Shown here one piece after another: positions 34,420 through 46,464 of a DNA stretch of 64,000 bases (position 1 is the stretch's first letter; each line of letters starts with the position of its first letter). The stretch covers positions 12,009,001-12,073,000 of the forward strand of contig CM027378.1 in the NCBI GenBank assembly GCA_015680905.1. The letters are read 5' to 3'. Made by a program: the position numbers and the translations under genes. Source of the stretch: Coptis chinensis (taxonomy: Eukaryota > Streptophyta > Magnoliopsida > Ranunculales > Ranunculaceae). Below the pieces are notes generated by a model. That model saw only the letters and a list, made by a program, of their open reading frames with translations. It did no database searches and had not been told where the DNA came from.

Positions 34420-34780
34420 AGCAATGGCAGCAGCACCGGGGTCAAGAATAGATTAAAGGGGTCAAGAATACCAAAGGGAGACAGTTCCATGGCAGCAGCA
34501 ACAGCAGGCACCGGGGCACCGGCAGCAACAGCAGCGGCACAGCAGCAGCAGGCACCAGCAGAAGGCAGGCCCCCAGTAGCAGCACCTAGCACACACTCCA
34601 CCCAGCAGGAACAGCACCACACCACACTCACACTAGCACTTGCACACACACTCACCACACTAGCACCTGCACACACACACACACTCACACGCTACCACCT
34701 GCACACACTCTCTCACATACACCACACTACCACCACCTGCCAGCACACACTCACACTACCACCAGTGAAGTCTAGTTGCT
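34420..34780 (+). repeat. Low-complexity CAG- then CA-rich stretch
   Basis: GCAGCAGCAACAGCAGG-like DNA passes into CACACTCACAC-rich DNA. It is open on both strands for about 100 codons, giving Ala/Gln then His/Thr-rich translations, but there is no domain. It may be a remnant of a captured exon. Confidence 0.6.
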
Positions 34781-34789
34781 TGAAATAAT

Positions 34790-37700
34790 TGTACCCTCTC
34801 CTCTGTGGATTGGTCTCCCAAAAGAAAAGGGGTTACCTTAGCAGCTACAATAAACAACCATAAGCTTTATCAAAACTCATACCTAAACACATTGTTACGA
34901 ACAAGGTATACAAATATTTTAATATGGTGCATGCATAATATAACTACACTTACCATTAAATTCAGGTTGTACTTCTCAAGTCCCAAGCTTCTTGTGAAGC
35001 TCGACATCCTTGGTCTTCTATTGACAATCAAATTCAGGTTCACAAAAACACCCTAGTTGCAACTACAGAACTTTACGCAAGCATGTATAAAATGATGAAT
35101 TGTTGCAGAAGAGTGTAGAACCAACCTTGCAGCAACTCCAAGTCCAAAATGGTATGGCGTAAGAACTCGCTGAGACCGTTGAGTGCATTCTTTGATAGAG
35201 GTACTGGCCTATGAAAGTAAGTAACTTCGCCATGTTGACCCAAACAAGAGGGAAAGGGATACAAAGCAACACAAGACAGATAGGCTTGACCGCAGCGTTG
35301 TACGTATAATTCCCAAGCTTTCAATATTACTGCGCCCCATAGGCTTGACTGCATAGTGTCTAGTGCTCTTCGGCAAACCTTCTTGCTCTTCGGCAAATAA
35401 CATTCCATCTAGCACAATTTGAACTTGAACTTCAAAGGAAACCAAAGCAAAAGGAGGACAGGTGCATAGTAGGATTTACTATATGAAGCACTTAAAAGCT
35501 AAAACATTTGTATGAAGTAGAACAAGATGCTAAAGGCATGAGATGTGTCTATGTTTGTTAGCACCACAAAAATTACCACACAACATATGAAAACTAGTGG
35601 TCATGTAGGTTGATAGCAAAAAGGGAAGCTATGAACCAGAAATTAGTAGCTTTAGAGTGACAGGTCATATGGATAAACTATCCAAGTAGTATCTAGTACG
35701 TAAAAAAGAAACACGAGCCTCTCTAGCATATATTGTCATGCAAAGTTGGATAAAGACACAAAACAAATAAATAAGACATATTACTGCATTACTCTAAAAT
35801 TTGAAAAGAAGTTGATTAAATGCATAGGCAAATTTGGATTCAAAACCATATAATGGTTGCAACTTGCAAGAAATTGCTAAAATACTTAAGCACTCAACGA
35901 AGATGTGTAACTGAATAACAAAACCAGGGGAAACACAAGACATAGATCTCATAGGAGCAATGTGGGATTCAATGAAGTACCAATTTTTTTTAGCAACAGT
36001 TAACTACTTGATACAAAGGATATGTCAATGCCTATGCAAAATAACTAAGTAACATGTGTCAAATTCCAAGGGACGAAAACTAGACTCAAAACTACACCAC
36101 CCCAGTTGCAACTACATAAGGGCCAACTACACCTTATGTATGTAAGAGCAAGACAACTCATGCTACAATTAGAAGCTCTAAATGACCAGTCCTACCGTAA
36201 AACTAAAGTGTTTAGTAGTAAAAGTATTCCTTGCTGCCGTAAAACACTGTCAGGCTACTACAGGACACTGCCAGTTCGCTACAGGACATTGATAGGCTGC
36301 TGCAGGCCCTGGCCATCACCAAGCCACTAAAATTCAGGACATAATATTCCTTCACAGTATAGATAACGTTAAATTTCATTTTTTCTGTGTTACTATGGTT
36401 TCGCGGATTAACTCGTCAGACAACAACAAGGTGTATCTTAATTATTCTATAACAACGAAAATTAATGAAATGGTTAGTCATCTTTGCTAATTTGGTGTTT
36501 ACATAATTGGTAGAAACTAAGAAAAACATACTCAAGAGAGAGCAATCACTCACCAAAACAAAGTGAACCCACTCTTGGTTCAGCATGCTCATCCTCCGAT
36601 AAATGTTTCTATCATCAATTCTCTGAAATTCAAACATCAATACACCAATAACTTGCTAATAATTTCCTAATTTCAATACCCATGACTAACTCCATGGCTT
36701 GAAGTTAGAGAGTAAATTAAATGAGCAATTGAACTTCAATATTCAAGTAGAAATTAATTACTTGCCTTAACAAAGTATAAACACCCATCAATGAGATCCC
36801 CTTTCAAAGCTTTACTTTAATTGTTTTTTCTTCTATTTAACAGGGAGATATACAAGGAAATTTAATGGAAGCAAGACAAAGAAAGTTAAGCTAACGTTGA
36901 GATAGATATGAGAACTAAAGGAATTAGGCCAATATTCCTTTCTCTTGTCATTTTGTAACTCCTTTTCTAATACTTATCCTACTAATTAGCATCTAATACT
37001 CCTCATGCTATTAATACACCACTTGTAACTAATGAGTAATGAAATATGAACCAAAATCTCTAAACTGCTACTCACCATGCCGACATCTAGTTGCCTAAGG
37101 ACTATGGTGCATAGCATAGTGATGTGTGCCTTCTAATCTATTTTTCTCGTAAACCGAATGACGTGAAATGCCACTAAATGACTTAATCTAGTCTAAAGTT
37201 TGGGTGATTATAAGCAATGAACTCATGTCGACTAGGCGAGTACTTTAACAATACCAACTCTAGTATATAATTATTATGGAATTAAAATTTCAGATATGCA
37301 AATTAAAATTTCCGATAGTAGTAATCACACAATCGTAATAAACAATTGCGGTAACGTCTCGCCGTTCAATAATAACATAAATGCTTTTTTCATTGCTTCT
37401 ACTTTAGCAGGTATGTTCCTTCTAAACCTTCTTTAATCTCATTGGCTAATGCCGATGTCCCTTTATCGAAATGTATTAACAATGAACAGTGTTTCTCCAT
37501 TGTATTTCTACTACTAATTTAGATCTGAAATGTTAACAAACAAGAAGAAAAATTTCAATCAAATTTATACTAAAGGTACAGATCTAGAAATACTGAAATC
37601 AGATCTGAGATATTTCGAAATTTTGATACAAACGATATTATAAATAAAGATGGAGACGTACCTTGTTATTAGTGAATGGGAGAGCGGGATCGTATTATTT

Positions 37701-37860
37701 TGTTTCGAGTTTAGATCTGATTTAATGAATTAGTGAGGAAGGCTAATTGGGTGAAATAAAAATACAGAGATGGGAACTGAGTTTCGAGTTGTTATTTATT
37801 CGAGAGAAGAAGACACGGTCCCTTAAGTTGTAATTTCTTGCATTCTAGACACTAACGCTA
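34790..37860. other. Interior of the CACTA element, no gene recognised
   Basis: Overlapping minus-strand ORFs at about 35063-35445 have no recognisable motif. The rest is AT-rich non-coding DNA. Confidence 0.5.
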
Positions 37861-38141
37861 TCTTGCCGTCACAATATTTCTTATAATTTCTCAAAATTTA
37901 ATCCAGGTTATTTTCAAATTATTGGTGACGGCTTTAGCAATTTAGTGACGCCAAAATAGTGTCACAACAGTCCTGACGCCAATTTGGCGTCACTAATGAG
38001 AAAAACCCAGTGTCACAAAAAAGCTATTATGGTGTAGTGTGTCATGTACTCATGTCTTAGGTTTGGAGATTGAGGACACCTTCGACAATCTCATACTTAC
38101 ATGCAGTAGTAACTCAATTATCCTTGACATATGTAGGTTGT

Positions 38142-38195
38142 TGTATACTCAAAAAATTACAACCTAATGGACCTCCCTCTCTTTTTCTCTCTCTA
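38142..38195 (-). repeat. TAT-element 3' LTR, outer part (54 bp)
   Basis: It matches 60449-60502 except for one base, then stops at the Helitron junction. The remainder is at 46238-46464. Confidence 0.95.
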
Positions 38196-39389
38196 TCTAT
38201 ATAATAAGCTAAGGTTTTTTTTAGCACTACAGGACAAAATTACAAACAAAGGATGGTCCAGATCAATTTATAGCAAGATCTAACGGCTGCTGTGTGCGGA
38301 ACACTTGCGAAATTAGAAACCCAAACCTTTGAAAAACCCTTCGAAAAACCCAACAAAGTTTGTAGACAAGCTAAATTCATTTGTTGAGTCAAAGAAAGAA
38401 AGGCTTGATTCAGAAATTTAAAAACGACTCTTTCTCTACCGCAGCTGAAAAGCATTGGTACCCCAGTTCTAATGGTTCCTCCTTTCTACAGCTGAAAAAC
38501 ATTGGTGCAGCAAAGAAGGCTTGATTTGCATCTCTTAAAGGTTCTTTTTATCTCCGTCTCAATTAAAGCTATGATTTTTTTTTTTTTCATTTTTGAGAAT
38601 TCAATTAAAGGTTCATTTTTGAGAGAATTTGATTTCAATTGTCAATCTCGCAGCAAGACCAATTTTGGGTGAATTTGAGGGTTTATTGTCCTACCACTCT
38701 GTTCGACTCTTTGGCACTTGCATTTGCTCTTTAGAAATTGCAAAGCATAATATATTTTTTTCTCTTTTAATGGCACAAATGATATCATCAAGATGATCAA
38801 GAAATCTACTGCAAAAGTGCCAAAAAACACCTCCGGTTAGTGTGGTTTTAACGTAAGTAGTCATAATCCCTTTCGACTCAATTTTGTTACTAATTCATTC
38901 ATCACAAAAATTACTAGAATCCATAAATTACTTTGTCATTTTATTGATGTTCAACATAGTGTCATTCTTGTAGTGTTACAACTGTTGGAAGAAATAAAGG
39001 CCGTATTTATGTAGTGTTACAACTGTATCATTCATGTAGTGTATCATTCATGTAGTGTCAATAGAAGCTGGGTGGGTTGACAATCATTAGTGTTACAACT
39101 GTAATAATCAAGGAAGAAATAAAAAATAGATGATCATATTGATCTATCAGTAAAGTTACTGAGATCTTCTGTTGCTGGAGATGCCTGCGTACCATTCACA
39201 TTAGAGGCGACCAATTTATTCCTAGGTTATTATTTTAAAATGGAACTGAACAGTAGATCTTCATACTGCACTTTCACAATACGTCGAAAGATATTTCAAT
39301 TATCCATCTACACTGTTCTTACCAAGAAGCAAGTTCTCTATATTGATGACCATGTGTAGTTCGGATTTTCGATGACAATTTAATATTGT

Positions 39390-39770
39390 CTATCATGAGA
39401 ATCAGTCTATCAGTCTATTACAACATTGCTTGAACTTAATTTGATTTTTGTTCAGGAGGATATTCATGAACTTCTCGAGTTTCATAGAAGTTGGTTAGAG
39501 CTCCCCTAAACCAATATTCCAGGTATAATATTTCACCCGCTTTTGTCCAGTTACATATCTATCATTATATTGATTGTTTGTTATTTACGGGAATCGAAAT
39601 GTCATTTGAATATTGTCTATCATGAGAATCAGTCTATTACAACATTGTTTGAACTTAATTTGATTTTTTGTTCAGGAGGATATTCATGAGCTTCTCTTGA
39701 GTTTCACAGAAGTTGGTTAGAAATCCCCTAAACCAATATTCCAGGTATAATATTTCACCCGCTTTTGTTC
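39390..39770 (+). repeat. About 220-bp tandem duplication in the Helitron 5' region
   Basis: Two copies share TTGTCTATCATGAGAATCAG, the GTTCAGGAGGATATTCATGA block and AACCAATATTCCAGGTATAA. Both look like exon-intron junctions (a TTTTGTTCAG acceptor, then a short open stretch, then a GTATAAT donor), suggesting a duplicated 5' exon. Confidence 0.75.
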
Positions 39771-40179
39771 TCAAAACTCCCCTTATTAAACCATCATTTC
39801 AATTATTATACCATTTAACTTTCTGCATAATTTCCTTCCTAGGCAATCATGGTGAAAGAGCGAATTCAGGCTGTGCAAGAGCGAATTGCAACAGTATGAA
39901 ATACTATTATGTGATTTCACTTTGTGTCATAACCACTTTAATATCTATCACACACATATATTTGTTTACACATATATATTTGTCCAGTTACATATCTATC
40001 ATTCTATTGATTGTTTGTTATTTACGAGTACAACTATATCAACATATTAACGGGCGTATCTTAGGTCGCGACTTCATTACCACAAACCGGAGAAATGAAA
40101 GAGGGGAAAGGAGTCGTTAATTCACCTGCGATCAATTCCACAAAGACGACATCCTATTACACCTCCCAATCCGATATAT

Positions 40180-40869
40180 GTGCCTCCCCATCGAAGATAT
40201 GCTACGCCCCCCAATTTAGTATATGTGCCTCCTAATCGAAGATCTACTCCTTCTCCATCTGATGTGCTTCATAATCAAAGATCTACTCCTTCTCCATCTA
40301 TTGTGCCTCATAATCAAAGATCTACTCCTTCTCCATCTATTGTGCCTCATAATCGAAGATCTACTCCTTCTCCATCGGTTGTGCCTCATAATCGAAGATC
40401 TAATATAGCTCCCAATAGACTATTTGTTGTGCCTCCTAATCGAAAATTTACTGCAGCTCCCAATAGGCTATCTGTTGTGCCTCCTAATCGAAGATCCACT
40501 GCAGTTCTCACTAGGCTATATGTTGTGCCTCCTAATCGAAGTTTTATTGCGGTTCCCAATATGTTATCTGTTGTGCCTCCCAGTCAAAGATCTATTGCAC
40601 CTCCTAATCGAAGATCTGTTGCACAACGTCTTCGAAGATAAAGGGAAATGCAAGTGCCTCTAAATCACGATCAAATGACTATAGCACAACAAAATCAAAG
40701 ACAGAGAGAAAAAGATGTTATGTCTGATTACATAGCAGATTCCTTTAAGAAGACGAGGTCAACGTACGAAGTTGGGTCCTCTTCATCAATGTATGATATC
40801 TCTTACAGAGAAAACCAGCCTCCAGTCACAAAAGATGTAACAATGCAAAGTTGTGAGGATAACACTATG
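40180..40869 (+). pseudogene. Helitron Rep-helicase N-terminal exon with Pro/Arg/Ser repeats
   Basis: The first 150 codons are four 39-bp units encoding VPHNRRSTPSPS-type repeats, followed by about four 45-48-bp units (VVPPNRRSTAAPNRL-type). A TAA at 40639-40641 interrupts the frame, which then continues with MQVPLNHDQMTIAQQNQRQRE to a GTAAGT donor at about 40870. The intron ends TTTTTGCAG at 40953. The repeats are low complexity and basic; their function is unknown. The frame is shared with the Rep part, so they probably form the N-terminus of one protein. Confidence 0.7.
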
Positions 40870-40953
40870 TAAGTTAAGCGCTTAAATTCTCACTCTTATG
40901 TTAGGTTTCAACATATCGTAAAGCGTGATATATCATAGGTCTATTTTTGCAGT

Positions 40954-43739
40954 GATCATGATATAACTGTATTTGACGAAAGTGAAGAAGAAATTCTTAA
41001 TTCTCATAGAGGTCATGCGCTTCCAGTTCCAAATCGCCGTCACTTTTTGGGAAAGATGGATGTTCTTTGTCCATTTTGTTCGGCCCTTCATTGGAAAGAT
41101 GAACAGTTATTGAAATCAAGGCGCAACCGACCTTTATTTGGAACTTGCTGTTTAAAAGGAAAAGTTAAGCTACCGCTTCCTTCTCCACTGTCTCCGGCAC
41201 TTAAATCTTTATTCGAAGGATCTAATAAACGTGCAAGATTATTCCGTGAGCAGATTCGGCAATACAATGTGTGTAATGCCTTTACCAGTCTTGGTTGCAA
41301 ATTTAACGATCGTGTGTTACATGGGCGTGGTCCAACCTCATTCACTGTCCATAGGGAGTTGCAGCACCAAATCGGTTCATTGTTGCCTGATCCGGGGATG
41401 GAACCTAAGTTTTCACAACTTTATATTTATGATCCCTTAGCTGCTTTGGATCACCGCCACAATCGCAACCCGAATTTGTCAAGGGAAGTATTGAAAACTG
41501 TACAAGAAACTCTTCTGCAGACCCATAAGTTTTGTGATATCTATAAGCAAGCATTTGAGGTTTTAACTAAAAATACTTCTAAGAATAACAATGTTCCGGT
41601 CCATCTATACTATGATCCGCGTTCGGATAGACGAAGGTACAATCTTCTGACAATTGATGAGATCACAGTGATATTGTCTGGAGATGGGAGTAAGGTTGAT
41701 GCCATGCGTGATATTGTACTTCGCTTGAAAGGAGGGCATGAGTTGGAACGGATAAGCGAATGTCATCCCGCTTATTTGCCTTTGCATTATGTTCTTCTGT
41801 TTCCTTATGGGGATTTGGGTTGGTCACCTGATTTAAAGTTGTGGGACGTCAAGAGAAATGCTCCAAGCAATGCAAGACTCACCCAATTATTATATTACGC
41901 CTACCGTTTGTTTGAACGACCCACAGAGTACTCATCCATCTTGCTTGGGTGTAAATTGTTGCATGAATTTTTGGTTGATGCTTGGGCTGCATATGAACAG
42001 AACTGTCTACGATATATTAGACTAAATCAAGACACCATCCGTTAGGATGTGTACAAGTGTTTGACAGATGTTGCACTTGAGGGATTAAGTCCTAATCAAA
42101 TTGGCCAACGGTTCATTTTGCCTTCCTCGCATGTTGGAAGTCCAAGGCACATGTACGAGATTTTTCAGGATTCAATGGCTATCACCCGGCACTATAAGCA
42201 CCCAGATATTTTTCTTATGGTGACTGCAAACCCTAATTGGCAAGAAATTAAAGATGCGCTCAAGGAACACCAAACTTCAACACTTCGGCCTGAAATAGTT
42301 GCACGGGTATTTGAGCTGAAACGAAAAGCAATTATGAAAGAAATCTTGAAGAATGATATCTTCGGTCGGGTGGTTGCATATGTTTATACCATTGAATTTT
42401 AGAAGCGCGGTCTTCCACACATGCATTGCCTTTTATTTCTCGCGCATGATGACAAGATTCGAAACAGTGAGCAAGTGGATAAATTTGTATGTGCCGAATT
42501 CCCAGACCCCGACACCCACCCTGCATTATTTGAAACAGTGAAGAAGTGCATGGTTCATGGCCCCTGTGGTGATCGAGATTCGAGTGCTTCATGTATGGAA
42601 AATGGTCGATGCACCAAAGGCTATCCAAAAGAGTTTGTGGAGGAAACAATTATGGATAAAAAAGGGTACTCCATTTACCGAAGGCGTGACACTGGCAAGA
42701 AATATTTTGTGAAGAGGAAGAATAAAATGGTTAAAGTTGATAATGGAGATGTTGTTCCCTATAATGCATATTTGTCTAAAATGTTTGACTGCCATATCAA
42801 TGTTGAAGTTGTGCATCGTGTCAAGCTGTTAAATATATTAACAAGTACATCTACAAAGGCTATGACAAAGCAACAGTGGTGGCAGCAGGAACAAATGATG
42901 AGATTCAGCAATATATCGATGCAAGGTACATTGGACCAACAGAAGCTGCATGGAATCTATTTTAGAATCCAATGCATAAAGAGTTTCCAAGTGTCCAACG
43001 ATTGGCGCTTCATTTGGAAAGTATGCATAGGGTTGTTTTCAATAGCAAAGAGCCTATGGATGCAATTCTTGCCCGAGCCAGAGACCAAACTTCAACACTG
43101 ACAGCTTTCTTTAAACGTTGTGATGAAAATCCAGATGCACGAGCATATACCTATCAAGAATTTCCACGACACTATGTTTTTCACAAAGACTCTCAAGAGT
43201 GGACTCCTAGGACTCAGGGACCTTCCATTGGTAGGATGTATTTTGCAAGCCCTAATACCGGGGAGAGGTTTTATCTACGCTTGTTACTTACTGTTGTAAA
43301 AGGGCCTACCTCATTTGTATATCTTTATAAAGTTGGTGATACCGTGTACAACACATACAAAGAAGCATATATTGCCCGTGGGCTGTTGGAAGCTGATGAT
43401 GAGTGGATACAATGCCTAGAAGAGGCGGCGATAATGAAAACTGGATATCAACTGCGGAGGTTGTTTTGTGTAATTCTTTTAGAGTGTCATCCGTTACGAC
43501 CAGATCTACTTTGGAGCAAATTTGCATCGAGTATATGTGATGATCTTGGACACTGGCTTCGAACAAAACATGGCATCCCAGATCCAACTGATGAGCAAAT
43601 AACAGATTACGGCTTATATTTGGTGGAACAAATCCTTTTAGAATCTGGGAAGACATTGGAAGATTTCCCGCCCATGCCAAAGCAAAAGGAGGATTGGAGC
43701 AAAATTGTTGGCAATAGGCTCATTTGGGAGCAACGCTAA
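40954..43739 (+). pseudogene. Helitron Rep domain and N-terminal region, broken
   Basis: The Rep nuclease nicks and joins DNA strands for rolling-circle transposition. After the splice site the zinc-finger-like MDVLCPFCSALHWKDE appears, then the conserved region around 41700-42040. The HUH motif GLPHMH is at 42409-42426, and the two-tyrosine stretch VKYINKYIYKGYDKA is near 42835-42880 in a shifted frame. Lesions seen are TAG at 42043-42045, TAG at 42400-42402 just before the HUH motif, a frameshift between about 42810 and 42840, TAG at 42963-42965 and TAA at 43737-43739. The motifs are preserved but the protein cannot be made. Confidence 0.93.
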
Positions 43740-43740
43740 C

Positions 43741-45277
43741 TTCAAAGATGAAGGCATAGGAGAAGAGGTCGCGCAATTGATGTGAGTCATCTTAATGACG
43801 CGAACAACTTCATGCTTACAACTTCTTTGACCGATTCATTCATTATATATGGTGACAAGGGCAAACTTTTCTTTTTGAATGGAGCAGCTGGTACAGGGAA
43901 AACTTTTTTATATAATACAATTGCAAAGGCCTGCCGCAGCATGCGCCTTATTGTTATCATGGTGGCATCATCGGGAATTGCATCTTTGTTATTGTTTGGT
44001 GGACGCACTGTTCATTCTACATTTAAAATTCCAATTGATGTGATGGATACACTTTTTGCGGCTTTGCTAAACATTCCGACCTTGCTGACCTATTTAAAGA
44101 AACAAAACTAATTGTTTGGGATGAGGTGCCCATGCAACATAGATACTGTGTTGAGGCTGTGGATAGAACACTTCAAGATATTTGCGGAAACAAGAAGATA
44201 TTTGGTGGTATCACTACAGTTCTTGGTGGTGATTTTCGACAAACACTACCTGTTATACCGTTAGGCCAGAGAGAGCAATTTGTTGGTGCATCACTATGAC
44301 ACTCTTTCCTTTGGAGTTATTTAGAAGTTTTGCACTTGGTACAGAACATGCGGCTTGAAATGGCGGAGTCTGAGAATGTCGAATTCGCCGATTTTTTGTT
44401 GGAGGTGTGCTATTAATGCCTTCTAATTAGAATGGTTTTTCTCTATTAGTTCCATATATAAACGAACTATTTTAGAAACTAATGAATTCATTTTTTGCTT
44501 TGATTCATTTAGATTGGTTTGAATCCCAAAGAATGCGTACAATTGCCGAATGGAATCCGCAAGTGTACCAATATCCAAGAACTCATCTTCTCTGTCTATC
44601 CCCAATTGGATGTTATGGACACACCGTCTCCAACTTTCTTAACTAATCGTACTATTCTTGCTGCCCGTAATGATGATGTGAGTGCAATTAATGAGGTTGC
44701 ACTGAATTTGTTCCCTGGTGAAGCGCTCGAGTATTTGGCTGCAGATAAAATTATCGAAGATGATATTGATAATCCAAGTGGGGATCACTATCCCACTAAG
44801 TTTCTCAACTCCCTCGACCCTTCTAGCTTACCACCTTTCAATCTCAAGTTAAAACCTGGATGCCCTATAATGTTGCTCATGAACATAGCACCTAAAGATG
44901 GCCTTTGCAATGGGACACGACTTATGGTGCTTCAATGTGTGAGTAAAGTCCTTCAAGCCAAAATTTTGACTGGAGAGAAAGCTGGAAATCCGGTACTCAT
45001 CCCAAGAATATCTTTGGCTCCCTCAAATTCAGAGTTGCCTTTCAAACTATCAAGGCGACAATTCCCTTTTCGACTAGCTTATGCCATGACAATTAATAAG
45101 TCGCAAGGTCAGTCAGTGAAATATGTTGGCATTGATTTGAGGACACCAGTTTTCAGTCGTGGGCAACTCTATGTGGCCATGTCCAGATGTACTTCTTCAA
45201 AAAGAATATCCGTTTTTCTTCCACCTAATGCAAGAAATTGTACCACAAATGTCGTATACCCAGAAGTTCTTCTCTAA
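43741..45277 (+). pseudogene. Helitron PIF1-type helicase domain, broken
   Basis: Walker [15 protein letters not shown] lies near 43876-43910. Walker [10 protein letters not shown] follows at about 44105-44135 after a frameshift. Then come the [11 protein letters not shown] motif (about 44227-44260), a TGA near 44298 and a GT-AG intron (44405-44512). The last exon is open for 252 codons and carries [20 protein letters not shown] and QLYVAMSRC, the C-terminal SF1 helicase motifs, to a TAA. The last exon looks intact. Confidence 0.93.
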
Positions 45278-46210
45278 GAACATCGATACCAATGAGAAAA
45301 GGTGAGTGAGAAATTAAAGAATGTTACTTTTATTGGTTTAGAAATTAAAGAATATGTTGTATCCATATATATGCTATGTAAGTTTTTATGATAGGTTTTT
45401 TTTTTGGTGATAGCGTGGATACTTAAAAATAAGAATAGAGATTATTTTATTTTGAGAACCATCTCTTTTGTAAACAATATGCTAAATGTATCAAGTCTAA
45501 AAAAATCATGTGTATGTGGTTTGTTTGCAGGTACAAAGTTAAATTTCCATAATTTTTCAGCGACATGATTGTAGTCTTTGCTCCATGGCTCATTTATCCA
45601 TATGGTAGCAGAATGGTGTGAACAGTATGCATAGAGAGGAGAATGAGAGAAATGAGGAACTCGATCAGTGAGCGTGGAGTATTTATTTTATTTTATTTTT
45701 CCCTTTCGTTACTATAATTAGTCCTAGGTGAAAAATTATGCAAAGTCTTCTTTAATGTTTAATGAGTTGTCTTTTAGTTTTAGAAGTAATTTGTGTTATG
45801 TATAAATATGAAGTTATATATTTTGGTATGGTTGATCTATGAGAATTGTATTGTTTGATTTTCATGTTATGACAGATTTAGGTTTTGAAATGTTGAAAAT
45901 ACAAAGGAGACTCTGTTTGGATTTTTTTTATTTTTTTAAAAAAAATGATGATGCTCTTAATTGAAGACTCTCTCCCTTTATTTTCATCATTCTCATTCTG
46001 ATATGTATTGAATTAATGAATGTGTAAGGGTATGTGTAATGAGTTGGTTTGTGAGAAATGAAATGCATATAATTGCAATAATTAAGCTCACTTGAGTATG
46101 CGTATGAAATGATTATGAAGTATAAAACTGTTGGAAATGGTTATATCATCGATCTAATGCTACCATAGAGATTGTCTCTTGGGGTGTTGTTCAAAAGCAA
46201 TGTGTCTAGA
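45278..46210. other. Helitron 3' non-coding region
   Basis: AT-rich, no ORF of note, leading to the terminal hairpin. Confidence 0.7.
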
Positions 46211-46237
46211 GTGCCGACTGGCACGGGCATTCACTAG
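46211..46237 (+). other. Helitron 3' terminal hairpin and CTAG end
   Basis: A stem GTGCC/GGCAC with loop GACT is followed by GGGCATTCA and CTAG. This is the termination signal of rolling-circle transposition. Confidence 0.92.
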
Positions 46238-46464
46238 TTCTTTTTATACTCTCTCTTTTTTCCTAACTTCCCTTCTCATCAGGTTCGTTCATCTCCTCTT
46301 CATCACGCGCCCTTCAGCTCTCCACCTGTCCCACTCCCTATATGGCAGTTCTCGGCAGTTAGGTTACTGCAGACCTGATCCGCTGCATCATGTCTCCTCT
46401 TCGCAACTCTGCGTACGACCCTTTTGTACCTCTGACTCTACATGTCATCAATAGGTCCTATACA
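46238..46464 (-). repeat. TAT-element 3' LTR, inner part (227 bp)
   Basis: It matches 60503-60729 with about six substitutions by eye and ends TCCTATACA. The minus-strand polypurine tract GAGAGGGGCATC (46465-46476) lies directly beside it. Confidence 0.95.

Larger units (their letters stand above)
33673..38042. mobile_element. CACTA (En/Spm) transposon, non-autonomous, TSD TGT
   Basis: The element (33676-38039) starts CACTACACCAAAACAGCC and ends GGCTATTATGGTGTAGTG-like, giving inverted repeats of about 24 bp. TGT is duplicated at 33673-33675 and 38040-38042, the 3 bp expected for CACTA. Subterminal arrays of GTGACGCCAAA and its complement fill about 33700-34035 and 37870-38020. No TNP2-type transposase or accessory protein is recognisable in 4.36 kb. 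Confidence 0.92.
38196..46237 (+). mobile_element. Helitron with decayed Rep-helicase, inserted A^T in the TAT 3' LTR
   Basis: It starts TCTATATAATAAGC and ends CACTAG, with host A before and T after and no target duplication. Joining the flanks restores the uninterrupted LTR found at 60449-60729. A 5-bp-stem hairpin (GTGCC GACT GGCAC, 46211-46224) lies 9 bases before the terminal CTAG. It carries a proline/arginine-rich N-terminal ORF and a nearly complete but broken Rep-helicase on the plus strand. It was probably once autonomous. Confidence 0.96.

Noticed and set aside
34416-34788. Cys/Val-rich and Ala/His-rich ORFs on opposite strands
   Set aside because: Low-complexity CAG/CA repeats; no domain and no conserved start.
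40223-40663. Leu-rich ORFs in a second frame over the Helitron repeats
   Set aside because: They are shadow frames of the 39- and 48-bp units; the Pro/Arg frame continues into Rep and is the better one.
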